Positions 36,734-45,202 of a stretch of 64,000 nucleotides of DNA are shown piece after piece. Source of the DNA: Flavobacterium sp. KMS (GTDB lineage: Bacteria; Bacteroidota; Bacteroidia; Flavobacteriales; Flavobacteriaceae); the NCBI RefSeq assembly GCF_000813005.1, contig NZ_JSYP01000001.1, forward strand, positions 434,001 to 498,000. Direction: 5' to 3'. The notes below the pieces were generated by a model. It was not told the origin of the DNA and ran no database searches. It saw nothing but the letters and a program-made list of their open reading frames with translations. Numbering within the stretch: position 1 is the first letter of the stretch; every line of letters begins with the position of its first letter. A program made the position numbers and the translations under genes.

Positions 36734-39700
36734 TTATAGAGAAATTATTGGTAGTTTCCATCCAGTACTCCATTCATAAGGGTCAAGAACTACTATTCTA
36801 CCTTCAGCAGTGTAGTGTATTCCGTCTGATTCAGTTAGTTCAGTATCATCTACTGGTGGATCAACAATACCAGCTTCAAACTTGGCACCTATTACAAATC
36901 CTTCAAATTTCATTTCTGGTTCGATATAAATACTATCTTTATCAGCTTTGGTAACGCATTCTACAGATATCCCACTAGTCATTTCCACTTCAAGACCAGC
37001 GTATAATTTTCTTTTAACAAAACCTAAATATGCAACAGTTCCGTTACCTTTTATTTTTCCGGAAAGTGTCATCATTACTTTACCACCAACTTTACAAGGA
37101 GAATCATCGTCGTCTTTCATTAATCGCTCACTATATTTACTGCCCTCAGCGGTATTTATAGTTCCTTTCAGTGCACCACTAATTTCTGACGTTATAATTA
37201 GATCAAGATCAATGTCAAAATTGTCTCCAAGTGCTTCGTCTAAAATGTCTAACGTTGCTACTACAGCTAGAACAACAGGATGATTTATTTTGTATAACAA
37301 TTGATAAACATCATACTTGATTTCAAATCCAAAAAGAGGGTCAAAATCTATAGCGCCTTCTATCATTGTGCCCATTACTGGAGTATATAAATCTTTTGGA
37401 GGGTCAGCATACCAACTTACCGATACTCCCACACTTGGTGGGATAAACTCAAAACTCCAATTACTCTTTTTTGTTGCTTTACTTTTTTCTAATTTTTCTT
37501 TTAATCTATTTGATCTAGCACTTGTTTTACTGTTTCCTTTAGGAGAATTTTGAGTAGTTTTGTCGTTTGTACCATTAAAGATACTTTCAATCAAATCTTT
37601 AATATTGCCTATTTTTTTTAAGAAATCGGTTATTTCGGGCATGCCTGATGATAGCTCTAAAGCTTGGTGAGGACGATCAAACTCACATATGAGCGAAAAC
37701 TCACAATCAATTAGCCCTAAGTTTGTAGTGTTGCTAATCATGTGCGAAGCCTGGCTTTTATAGGACTGTTTTCTTTTTGCTTTAGCTTTAGCTTTTTTTG
37801 CTTTAAGTTTTGCTTCTTTTAGTTTTTTGCGTTTCTTTTTTTCATCAGAATCAAGGTTCTCAGATTTTGCCTTTAATTTTTTTAGATCATCTTTTGCTTC
37901 CAGTTCTTTAAGTTTCCATTTATCGTGATAGATATCTCGCAACTTATTAAATTCTTCACCATCATAGTTAAACGCTAATTGCAATGTCCACTTAGTATCA
38001 GGATAAACCATAATATCTAAAGGTATATCAGGACAGCATGTATGTAAGTTAACAGTGTATTTTTGTGCTAAACTTTCAGTATTCGGCCATAAAGTTTGCA
38101 GTAATCCACGTAATGCGCTGACTTTTTTTCCATTTGTAAAGTCATAACCTACCTGTAATTCTAATTTTTCATCTGTTGGGGGCTGCAAAACAAAAGGCTT
38201 ATGCTCTTCTAAAACTTTAAAAGAGGCTTGCGATTTTAGAGATGAAATACCATTTATAAATTTAAAACTGTTTGTAATAATACTTTCATCAGAACCATGA
38301 TTTTCAGCTTCTACATTAGGGTTTTCTTTTGAAACACTGTTGCTTTTATACTCTGCTAATCTCCATTTTTCGCTTTTTTTGCCTTTACCGTTTTCAATTA
38401 ATTTTTCAATTTTAGAAATATCAATTACATGACCAGTATGTGTTTTAACGGGATCGTCAGCATAAATACATTCACTGGTTTGTAAACCCTCTAATTCTAC
38501 TGTAAAATCTTTTCGAGCTTCTTTTATACCAGCTGTCAGAGGGAAAACTAATTTGGTTAAGTTTAGATTATTTTGAATATTATAGATTTCGATTTCAACC
38601 GTCTCTTCTCCTCTTGCATATTTACCAACAGCTCTGTTAAAGCGACATGGCAAAAAATTAGCAATTGAAGTTTCTATTGTACCCGCAACTAAAACTTTAT
38701 TTCCTTCGGGCTCTAAAGCAGTTTTTTCAGATGTCCTGCCTAATACTCTTACAAGAGGCTGGTTGTCAGAATTATTTATCTTTAAATATTGGTTGTTAAC
38801 CGCCGTGAATATATAGGCTTTTATCTCAACAGAATTGTCGGTACCTTGAGGATTGTTTGTTTCTTTATTAACAAAAAAAGCCCAAATAGGATCTACATAA
38901 ATATTTACAATGCACTTTTGAACTGATTTTTTTGTCGTTTCATTCTTGCTTTCATCAATTATCTTTAGAGTGTATAATTCACATTTAATAACTCGATCTT
39001 GTAAATCATTATGTACTTTTACTTCTCTCGTTAATGTTTTGTGAGATATAGGGGCATTTTTTTTATTAATTTCCTCTTTAGGTCTGGGTACTTTTTGATA
39101 TACGCCGTTATCTTTTTCAAATAAAGGTAAATCTTCATCTTCAAATTGTACATCATGAAGATTAATTAGTATTTCATCTCCATATAACCCTTCCGTATAG
39201 ATATGAAGTTGTATTGTTTCTCCATATTTGACATCTCCCTTTATGATGGCTCCATCATTGTTCGATGAATACTTTCTCCATTCATAACCAATCACTTTTG
39301 GAGTTGCTTTTCCTGACACAAAAAGCCCTTTTTTAGGATTACCTGTTGGAGAGCTAACTCCATATATGTAGGGCTCTAACCAAGCAACTGCATTACCACT
39401 GTAAATTGCTGGAAGGCTGAAATTTCCACCAGAGTATCCTTTACCAATAAATTTATTATAGTCGTTATCTTTAAATGCTAACTTGTTCTCTAGTAAACTC
39501 CATATCCAAACAGTATCATTTTTTTCAGTCTCTGATAATTCATTCCAATTTTCTATTACAGCATGAACAATAGGATTATTATTTCCGAGTTCATTTTTAC
39601 TATTTGGCTTAGAATTGGAATTTCCAATTTTAATAAATGAATTATTAGGATTGTAAATATCATTAATTCCAGGATTAACTTTTAATTTAAGTTTTGACAT
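36734..39700 (-). CDS. 988-residue putative T6SSiii effector
   Basis: A large protein without a signal peptide. It starts 4 bp after the DUF4280 PAAR-like gene and precedes two lipoproteins. Residues 1-570 are mainly beta-rich, with YEWRKYSSNNDGAIIKGDVK near 139-158, suggesting Ig-like or adhesive modules. Residues about 585-650 form an extreme Lys/Ala/Glu coiled coil (EAKLKAKKAKAKAKRKQS). Residues about 750-988 are a separate beta-rich region starting FEFIPPSVGVSVSWYADPPK. A Cys-Cys pair occurs near 555. No catalytic motif is recognised. Delivery on a PAAR-like tip is inferred from gene order; it could also be a structural extension of the tip. Confidence 0.65.
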   Translation of the reverse strand: MSKLKLKVNPGINDIYNPNNSFIKIGNSNSKPNSKNELGNNNPIVHAVIENWNELSETEKNDTVWIWSLLENKLAFKDNDYNKFIGKGYSGGNFSLPAIYSGNAVAWLEPYIYGVSSPTGNPKKGLFVSGKATPKVIGYEWRKYSSNNDGAIIKGDVKYGETIQLHIYTEGLYGDEILINLHDVQFEDEDLPLFEKDNGVYQKVPRPKEEINKKNAPISHKTLTREVKVHNDLQDRVIKCELYTLKIIDESKNETTKKSVQKCIVNIYVDPIWAFFVNKETNNPQGTDNSVEIKAYIFTAVNNQYLKINNSDNQPLVRVLGRTSEKTALEPEGNKVLVAGTIETSIANFLPCRFNRAVGKYARGEETVEIEIYNIQNNLNLTKLVFPLTAGIKEARKDFTVELEGLQTSECIYADDPVKTHTGHVIDISKIEKLIENGKGKKSEKWRLAEYKSNSVSKENPNVEAENHGSDESIITNSFKFINGISSLKSQASFKVLEEHKPFVLQPPTDEKLELQVGYDFTNGKKVSALRGLLQTLWPNTESLAQKYTVNLHTCCPDIPLDIMVYPDTKWTLQLAFNYDGEEFNKLRDIYHDKWKLKELEAKDDLKKLKAKSENLDSDEKKKRKKLKEAKLKAKKAKAKAKRKQSYKSQASHMISNTTNLGLIDCEFSLICEFDRPHQALELSSGMPEITDFLKKIGNIKDLIESIFNGTNDKTTQNSPKGNSKTSARSNRLKEKLEKSKATKKSNWSFEFIPPSVGVSVSWYADPPKDLYTPVMGTMIEGAIDFDPLFGFEIKYDVYQLLYKINHPVVLAVVATLDILDEALGDNFDIDLDLIITSEISGALKGTINTAEGSKYSERLMKDDDDSPCKVGGKVMMTLSGKIKGNGTVAYLGFVKRKLYAGLEVEMTSGISVECVTKADKDSIYIEPEMKFEGFVIGAKFEAGIVDPPVDDTELTESDGIHYTAEGRIVVLDPYEWSTGWKLPIISL

Positions 39701-39704
39701 AATA

Positions 39705-40196
39705 CTAATCTTTAATTGGCAGTTGTATATTTTTTGTTTCTAAATTACTCAGGTCTATTCCTGGGAATATTTGTGCATTTATTTCATTATCACTGTTTTT
39801 TACATTTTGTTTAGAAACTTCAGCAACTTGTCCATGATTTTTTATTGTGATGCAGTCAGCCCCTCCTATCGGACAAGTAGCTTTGCTATCTTCAAGTAAT
39901 ATTTTGCCTTTATTAGATAAAATTACTTTTTCATAAAAACCACTCCATTTTGTAATTACCGCCTGACAAGGCAGATAATCTCCGCTTCCGTTGGGCTGCA
40001 TTTTACATTTACCAAAAGTATTTTTTTCTAATGTCTGCCCAATTTCTTTGTCAGTGGCAATAAGTTTATCCTTTCCGTCTTTATCATTTGCATAATGCTT
40101 CGAATGTGTTTTAACTTTTAACTTATCAATTTTGGGTTCAACACTAAATTTACATTCACAGGTTGCTCCTTGAACAACAAAATGTTTTTCAGCCAT
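39705..40196 (-). CDS. DUF4280 PAAR-like protein
   Basis: A 163-residue protein of the DUF4280 family, the PAAR-like spike tip linked to the Bacteroidota type VI secretion system (T6SSiii). Recognised blocks are MAEKHFVVQGATCECKFS at the start, then KTHSKHYANDKDGKDKLIAT, FGKCKMQPNGSGDYLPCQAV and LLEDSKATCPIGGADCITIK. Repeated cysteines are consistent with metal binding at the tip. No T6SS sheath, tube or baseplate genes lie in the window, so this is an orphan module that would rely on an apparatus encoded elsewhere. Confidence 0.88.
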   Translation of the reverse strand: MAEKHFVVQGATCECKFSVEPKIDKLKVKTHSKHYANDKDGKDKLIATDKEIGQTLEKNTFGKCKMQPNGSGDYLPCQAVITKWSGFYEKVILSNKGKILLEDSKATCPIGGADCITIKNHGQVAEVSKQNVKNSDNEINAQIFPGIDLSNLETKNIQLPIKD

Positions 40197-40218
40197 AATA
40201 ATCTGGGATTAAATTATC

Positions 40219-41322
40219 TTATTTTTTAAACATCTTTAAGAATCTCTCTAATGAGCTTTTTCTTTGGAGAGTTGGGATTTCTTCTACAAATAGACTTATT
40301 TTTTCATGAGGCTCTTTTGAACTGGGAGTATATTTAAAATCTTTCAATCTTTTACTTATATCTATAATATCTTCGTCTCCTGCAGTTTGAAAGCTTTTAA
40401 ATTGTTCCTGTGCCCTACGTGCTCCAAGATCAGACTCAGGCCTAAAAAATTTATCATCTACCAAATGGTATAATGATATTTTTTGTGTTTTGTTTTTAGT
40501 ATCATTTATTTTAGTTTCATAAGTCGAAATAATCGAAAATATTGATCTGTCCTCTGCATAGAGTTTATATTTTACTTCCATTTCTGATTCTAAAGTTTTA
40601 TAGGCTATACCTTGTAATTTTGCCTTTGGATAATCAATTCCCTGTAAAACTTCTTCAATGGAACGCTCATCACTACTTTTGCCTTTAGCATTAATAATTA
40701 TTTTGTCTGTAGCAGTGTAATATTCCTCGATAGTATGATTTACATTATAACCAATAGACTGATTACCAAAAACAGGCGATTTCCATTTATATATTTGTGA
40801 TGTTTCCAGAGGATAGTCAATATAGAGAGGAGAAAAATATAGATGAAAAAACCAATCTTGATTTAACGACTTTTCAAGTTCTTGTTTGTTTAAAATTAGT
40901 TTATGGACTTTATTTAATATTTTATAAGCAACGTCACTATAATAATAAGAACCAAGATGTTCTTTTAATGAGCGCCATCTTTGTAGAATTTCATCATGAT
41001 TGTCGATCTCAGATAGTGTACCATCCTCAGCAGGTATAATTCTTATCGGAAAAATTGCTTTAGCACATTTTTCCAGCATTTGCTCTACTAATAGATCTGG
41101 TTCCTTATTGTCAACATAGACTTGTTTTCGGTTTATTTCAAAAATAAAATCATTATAACTATGGCGGGTTTTACAGTTTATGTCGACTTCGTAATGCACT
41201 TCTTTAATAAGTTTTTCATTTTCAAAATCTTGATACCTGTATCCGAATTTTCTTGTTTCATTAAAATTACTATGTTTTAACTCACGGTCTTTATAAAAAT
41301 TTATTTTTTCTAAACTGGGCAT
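40219..41322 (-). CDS. hypothetical protein, first gene of the DUF4280 module (putative adaptor)
   Basis: A 367-residue soluble protein without signal or membrane segments. It begins MPSLEKINFYKDRELKHSNF, has a middle region YNVNHTIEEYYTATDKIIIN and ends LQRKSSLERFLKMFKK. I do not recognise a family. It lies 22 bp upstream of the PAAR-like gene in the same operon, the place often held by adaptor or chaperone proteins that load effectors, which is the basis of the putative role. Upstream on the minus strand TACATTTA, one mismatch to the -7 element, lies in the AT-rich leader around 41350. Confidence 0.7.
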   Translation of the reverse strand: MPSLEKINFYKDRELKHSNFNETRKFGYRYQDFENEKLIKEVHYEVDINCKTRHSYNDFIFEINRKQVYVDNKEPDLLVEQMLEKCAKAIFPIRIIPAEDGTLSEIDNHDEILQRWRSLKEHLGSYYYSDVAYKILNKVHKLILNKQELEKSLNQDWFFHLYFSPLYIDYPLETSQIYKWKSPVFGNQSIGYNVNHTIEEYYTATDKIIINAKGKSSDERSIEEVLQGIDYPKAKLQGIAYKTLESEMEVKYKLYAEDRSIFSIISTYETKINDTKNKTQKISLYHLVDDKFFRPESDLGARRAQEQFKSFQTAGDEDIIDISKRLKDFKYTPSSKEPHEKISLFVEEIPTLQRKSSLERFLKMFKK

Positions 41323-41613
41323 ATATTAAGAAAAGGTTTGTTATTTTTTTTATGTAAATGTAAGTTTTAGTTTTAAAAAAAAAGTATTTTAAATTAATTT
41401 TTTAACAGCAAATTTCGCATTTAAAAAACAGAGGCTTGATGTATTGATCTGCCTTCCCAATAAATAATTTTACATATTTAAAGAAACAATAGGGACACAA
41501 TATATTTGGTAGGCTTCTTTTTATTCTTCAAAAAGGTTATAGCAGAATTTAAAAATTAAATTTATGATGCACATTCAATAAGATTATAATAATCTGGTTA
41601 GAAATTTGAATGC

Positions 41614-41661
41614 TTCCCGCTACTAAGACAAAAAGCTTCAGATTTCTCTGAAGCTTTTTTT
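41614..41661 (+). other. remnant of the tRNA-fMet 3' end plus terminator (putative attachment scar)
   Basis: TTCCCGCTACTAAGACA at 41614-41630 repeats the last acceptor bases of the initiator tRNA and its downstream flank, and AAGCTTCAGATTTCTCTGAAGC then T7 repeats its terminator. It sits between the DUF4280 module and the cassette array, as a junction between two integrated segments would. The rest of the 290 bp upstream (41323-41613) shows no gene. Confidence 0.6.
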
Positions 41662-41750
41662 GTTTATTTAGATTTACAACATTAATAGTTGCATAACTTT
41701 TCACAAACGGGCCTACAAAAATTTTGTGTATAAAACAATCGTAAACGTAT

Positions 41751-41806
41751 CATCCTGAGGAACGAAAACACGAGTGATAGCGAACTGACGAAGCAATCTC
41801 CGCAAG
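41751..41806. repeat. REP-like repeat of CATCCTGAGGAACGAA type
   Basis: CATCCTGAGGAACGAA followed by GATAGCGAACTGACGAAGCAATCTC resembles the common Bacteroidota intergenic repeat containing CGAGGAACGAAGCAATCT. A related stretch is inserted in attC4 at about 43298-43323. The gap 41662-41955 has no other recognisable feature. Confidence 0.55.
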
Positions 41807-41955
41807 AAACTAACATAAAATATTTTTAGATTATCTAATCTATTTGCCCGATTTCTAAAAATCATATCCCTTTTTCTTCTTGAATCAGATTACGGGTGCG
41901 AAGTCAGGAGACATTCGCACAGCTTTTCATAAGAACACTTCGAAGATCACTTTTT

Positions 41956-42732
41956 TTATTCTTCCAAGTATTCACAGTATTTTAAAAACAGATAATTATT
42001 ACTTTTAATTATTTCAAAGAATTTGTCGAATGCTGTTTCGTTAGTGTTGTATAATTTTGATAAATCTGAAATTAATTCTTTTGCTTTATTCTCTTCCAAT
42101 TTTTCATTTCTAAAAAAGCCTAAAAGTGAAGCACCTATTCCAAAAAGTTCAAAATTGTATTTTTCAAATAAGTGTTTTGCTAAAGCGTAATTTTCAAAAG
42201 GATTTAGGTCGCTTTCAAAATAACCATTCGGGAAACCGCAAATTCCTTCATATGGCTTTTCTACAGGAACAATTTTAAGAATTACCTGTTCATCTAAGTA
42301 ATCAAGTGGCGTTCGATTAACTTTCTCTAAAATTAAAATTTCGGCTTCGTCAATTGTTAATTTTCTTTCACAAACAGATGCGAAGTCAATACCTTTTGCT
42401 TGTTTCAATAAGTTCTCCTTTCTAATGAAAAACTCAGATGGTGTTGAAAGATAGCCCAAATGTTCGCCATCTTCAAAACACGATTTATCAAGCCCTGATA
42501 AGTCATATCCTTCTGTTTCGTCAAGATCATTTGAATTTATCGAATGTCCACTTGTATATTCAGCTTGCCCTAAATCATCAAGTGTCAAAATTATTGTCTT
42601 ATCAGAATTATTTTGTTTATAAGTCTGATAAATTTCAATTAGCTCATCGAAAGATTTTAGATTTTCGATTACAAAACTGTCAAATAAATTTTCCTCACTT
42701 GACTGATTCGATGTTAATGGTTGTATTTGCAT
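41956..42732 (-). CDS. hypothetical protein in cassette 6
   Basis: A 258-residue acidic soluble protein, not recognised. It begins MQIQPLTSNQSSEENLFDSF. The best-looking conserved block is PYEGICGFPNGYFESDLNPF followed by ENYALAKHLFEKYNFELFGI. It has no signal or membrane segment. The start lies 26 bp after a GTTACCT cassette-start heptamer, but no matching AGGTAAC is found after its stop codon, so the 3' end of this cassette has been lost. It is the last gene of the array. Confidence 0.65.
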   Translation of the reverse strand: MQIQPLTSNQSSEENLFDSFVIENLKSFDELIEIYQTYKQNNSDKTIILTLDDLGQAEYTSGHSINSNDLDETEGYDLSGLDKSCFEDGEHLGYLSTPSEFFIRKENLLKQAKGIDFASVCERKLTIDEAEILILEKVNRTPLDYLDEQVILKIVPVEKPYEGICGFPNGYFESDLNPFENYALAKHLFEKYNFELFGIGASLLGFFRNEKLEENKAKELISDLSKLYNTNETAFDKFFEIIKSNNYLFLKYCEYLEE

Positions 42733-42750
42733 AGTGTTTGTTTAAAATAG

Positions 42751-42769
42751 CAGGTAACCCCTTTTGGTT
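42751..42769 (-). repeat. collapsed cassette recombination site (attC5 remnant)
   Basis: On the minus strand TAACCAAAAGGGGTTACCTGC joins the stop of the cassette 5 gene to the GTTACCT start heptamer (42758-42752) of cassette 6. The ~130-bp palindrome seen at the other four junctions is missing. The position and the surviving heptamer indicate an internal deletion. Confidence 0.5.
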
Positions 42770-43211
42770 ATTTTTTTGAAGTCAAACCTACAGGAATCAT
42801 TAAACTGTCTTTATCGTACATATTTATGTAAATTCGTAGAGTATCATCCGTCATATCTTCCCAATATACTTTATAAGTATCAAGTGAACCTTTCATTCCT
42901 TTTTCTACATTAGGAGTTTCAAAAAGACAACAACTTCCTTCTCTGTAAAATCTAACTGTTTCTCCATTTGGACCTTTTAACGCACTTAAAAATCTTCGCT
43001 CATTTTTTGGCCCCATACTTTCGGAACTTCCTCCAACTTTAATTGGATTAGATTCTGAAAAGCCATAACTCTTATCAGAACTTTGATCAAGCAAGTGAAA
43101 GTAATCCAGTTCAACCTGTCCTTCTTTTTTTAAAAGCGCTTCTTCCAGTTGCTTTTGTTTATTATTACAAGACAGAAAGAATAATAAAATTAAGGAGAAA
43201 TATGTCTTCAT
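42768..43211 (-). CDS. hypothetical lipoprotein in cassette 5
   Basis: A 147-residue predicted lipoprotein from the chosen ATG: MKTYFSLILLFFLSCNNKQK with Cys15 at the lipobox. An upstream in-frame ATG at 43244 would add 11 residues encoded by the cassette-start sequence itself, so I reject it. The mature protein has blocks NPIKVGGSSESMGPKNERRF, FYREGSCCLFETPN and DTLRIYINMYDKDSLMIPVG. The Cys-Cys pair is notable. The function is unknown. The cassette start heptamer GTTAGCC lies 31 bp upstream. Confidence 0.72.
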   Translation of the reverse strand: MKTYFSLILLFFLSCNNKQKQLEEALLKKEGQVELDYFHLLDQSSDKSYGFSESNPIKVGGSSESMGPKNERRFLSALKGPNGETVRFYREGSCCLFETPNVEKGMKGSLDTYKVYWEDMTDDTLRIYINMYDKDSLMIPVGLTSKK

Positions 43212-43235
43212 AGAAAATCTTTTTTTTACAATGTT

Positions 43236-43394
43236 GGCTAACATTCTGGTACTACAGCAGGTTTGGGACTAAATTAAGCCATTATTCGAATTTGCCACCC
43301 GACCGATAGCGAACAGACCAAGCAAATCATCCCATATACAAAACAATTTTTCCACCAAGGCTATTGCCCAAATCCGTTGTAGTAGCTGTTACCT
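43236..43394 (-). repeat. attC-like site 4
   Basis: An imperfect palindrome of 159 bp. Outer heptamers are AGGTAAC (43394-43388, containing the stop codon of the cassette 4 gene) and GTTAGCC (43242-43236, opening cassette 5). Inner arms ACTACAGCAGGTTTGGG and CCCAAATCCGTTGTAGT pair. Sites 1, 3 and 4 are clearly related in sequence. This copy is longer because it holds a ~26-bp insert near 43298-43323 that resembles the REP-like repeat at 41751. Confidence 0.65.
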
Positions 43395-44243
43395 GCTGGC
43401 TTTTGTTATTGCTTCTTCAATACTTTTTAGAGCGTTTATTTCTGATTTCATCCATATTTCGCTATCATAACCATTAGCTATCAACCAGTCTTTTAACGTT
43501 TCCAAATCTCGTAAGTTATTTAAGTCGGATTGAGCGATAAAAAAAGAACAATATGCTATTTCATTTCTATCCCCAATATTTAACATAAATAAGTCTAAAA
43601 GAAACTTACCAGCTCTTGAAACAATCTCATTTTTAATATAAGGTGTCAACATTTTGTCAAATCCAAATGCGACAGACTTAATTAGTATATCTCGGTCGTC
43701 TTCATTCCAATTTATAATATCTTCTTTTAAATCTTCCCAATCTTTTTCAGAAAAACTATTAAGTTTATTTTGTATTTCGTGACTTCCACCACCCCAAGAC
43801 CAATAATCACTATCTACATATTCATTTTTTAATAAATAGTCATAAACTCCTAAAACTCTACAGTTTTGACTTTTAGTTTTTGAGTGTACTTTAAAATTCT
43901 TCTTCCATTTTTTTATTTCTGGGTGACAAAATCCGTTCTGCATTTTTGAATATAATTCTTGGGCTAATAGTCTTTTTTCATTATCGTACTTGACTTCAAA
44001 TTTTCCATCAATTCCGTAGGCAACACAATCAGATACAATATTTTGTTCCAATTCACTCCAATTAGAAAAATCATCAATAAGAGAATTCCAATCATTCTCA
44101 GAAAGTTCAATCAAAATTCTATGCAATTCTAAGTTCTCTTTTGATTCCCAAGTTTTAGATTCTATGTTATTTTTTACAAAAGAATATATCTTCAGAATAT
44201 TCTGATTTGAACTTTTAGAATTTGAAATTAGTTTTTCCGTCAT
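43389..44243 (-). CDS. hypothetical protein with two internal repeats, cassette 4
   Basis: A 284-residue acidic, Trp-rich soluble protein. Two homologous halves are visible: LSENDWNSLIDDFSNWSELE, then CVAYGIDGK in the first, and FSEKDWEDLKEDIINWNEDD, then SVAFGFDKM in the second. I do not know the family; such duplicated acidic proteins often act as immunity or inhibitor proteins, but that is speculation. The TAA stop lies inside the AGGTAAC heptamer of attC4, showing how tightly the gene fills its cassette. The start lies 22 bp after the GTTACCT heptamer. Confidence 0.7.
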   Translation of the reverse strand: MTEKLISNSKSSNQNILKIYSFVKNNIESKTWESKENLELHRILIELSENDWNSLIDDFSNWSELEQNIVSDCVAYGIDGKFEVKYDNEKRLLAQELYSKMQNGFCHPEIKKWKKNFKVHSKTKSQNCRVLGVYDYLLKNEYVDSDYWSWGGGSHEIQNKLNSFSEKDWEDLKEDIINWNEDDRDILIKSVAFGFDKMLTPYIKNEIVSRAGKFLLDLFMLNIGDRNEIAYCSFFIAQSDLNNLRDLETLKDWLIANGYDSEIWMKSEINALKSIEEAITKASR

Positions 44244-44258
44244 TTTGTTTAAGCTTGC

Positions 44259-44391
44259 AGGTAACGTTCTGGTACTACAGCGGGTTTGGGATTAAATTAA
44301 GCCCATTCTTCGGATTTGCCAAATCATTCCAAATACAAAACCATCTTTCCATTAAGCCAATTGCCCAAATCCGTTGTAGTGGCTGTTATGC
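44259..44391 (-). repeat. attC-like site 3
   Basis: 133 bp. Outer heptamers are GCATAAC (44391-44385, after the stop of cassette 3) and GTTACCT (44265-44259, opening cassette 4). Inner arms ACTACAGCGGGTTTGGG and CCCAAATCCGTTGTAGT pair at 15 of 17 positions. The body is very similar to site 1. Confidence 0.7.
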
Positions 44392-44401
44392 GTTCGGTTT
44401 T

Positions 44402-45007
44402 TTAATTACACCCAATTTTCGGAATACATAATTCTGGTGCAAGTCCACCAAAAAATGAAATTCCGATTTTAGTTTCTTCATTATCAAAATATAGAATGTT
44501 TTTTTCAATACATTTTGGCAAATCATAAGGCATCGCTAAATCATAAATTATAATTTGATTATTTTTTTTGTTAATAAAAGCAACTTCACTTCTTCCTCGT
44601 GGTGATAACATTTGACCAATTCCAAAAACATGAAAATTTGTTATTACGTGATAAGAGTCTTCTTTATTTAAGTCGCTTATTATTCCTAAATATTTTATTT
44701 CAGTTTTGGTTTGTTTTTCAGTTATCGTTTTAAGGATATTAATCTTTTTTGGATTTATAAATTTCTTGTAAAATTTAAGTTTGATTTCAGCAGATTTAAA
44801 CTTTTCATTTAGTAATTCACCTTTCATATTTTTATTAAAAACTAAAGTGTCATAAATAATTGCAAGAGATTTTTCTGCTACAATATTTTTAGATGATTTA
44901 ATTTCTGTTTTCGGTGATTTTTTTACAATCTCAATTTTCGGCTTATTGTTTTTTGAATTACAACTCAAAACTAAAATGGAAACAATTATGATTATAAAAT
45001 TATTCAC
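44402..45007 (-). CDS. hypothetical lipoprotein in cassette 3
   Basis: A 201-residue predicted lipoprotein: MNNFIIIIVSILVLSCNSKN, lipidated Cys16. A Lys-rich linker (KPKIEIVKKSPKTEIKSSKN) is followed by a compact domain with YHVITNFHVFGIGQMLSPRG and NQIIIYDLAMPYDLPKCIEK. The C-terminal GGLAPELCIPKIGCN holds two cysteines that might form a disulfide. The family is unknown. The stop lies 11 bp before the GCATAAC heptamer and the start 55 bp after a degenerate TTTATAC heptamer. Confidence 0.7.
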   Translation of the reverse strand: MNNFIIIIVSILVLSCNSKNNKPKIEIVKKSPKTEIKSSKNIVAEKSLAIIYDTLVFNKNMKGELLNEKFKSAEIKLKFYKKFINPKKINILKTITEKQTKTEIKYLGIISDLNKEDSYHVITNFHVFGIGQMLSPRGRSEVAFINKKNNQIIIYDLAMPYDLPKCIEKNILYFDNEETKIGISFFGGLAPELCIPKIGCN

Positions 45008-45061
45008 ATTGGCTTTAGTATTTTTTGTCTATTTTTTTCTGTAAGGTTCTGGCAAACTGAC

Positions 45062-45194
45062 GTATAAAGTTCTGGCGCTTGGCGTGGTTAGGGACTAAAG
45101 AGGCGGGATTTTTCGGTTAAACACAAATTTCCCAAACACAAAACCTATTTTAAATTAAGCTCAAAACCCCAATCTTGCCAAACGCCTGTTACCA
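45062..45194 (-). repeat. attC-like site 2, diverged
   Basis: 133 bp. Outer heptamers are TGGTAAC (45194-45188) and TTTATAC (45068-45062, with the usual G replaced by T). Inner arms GGCGCTTGGCGTGGTTAGGG and CCCCAATCTTGCCAAACGCC pair well. The arm sequence differs strongly from sites 1, 3 and 4, but the length and architecture are the same. Confidence 0.6.
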
Positions 45195-45202
45195 GTAGTT
45201 TT

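Noticed and set aside
36720-36773. The longer start of candidate immunity lipoprotein 1
   Set aside because: It would overlap the end of the preceding gene and hide the lipoprotein signal behind 18 extra residues.
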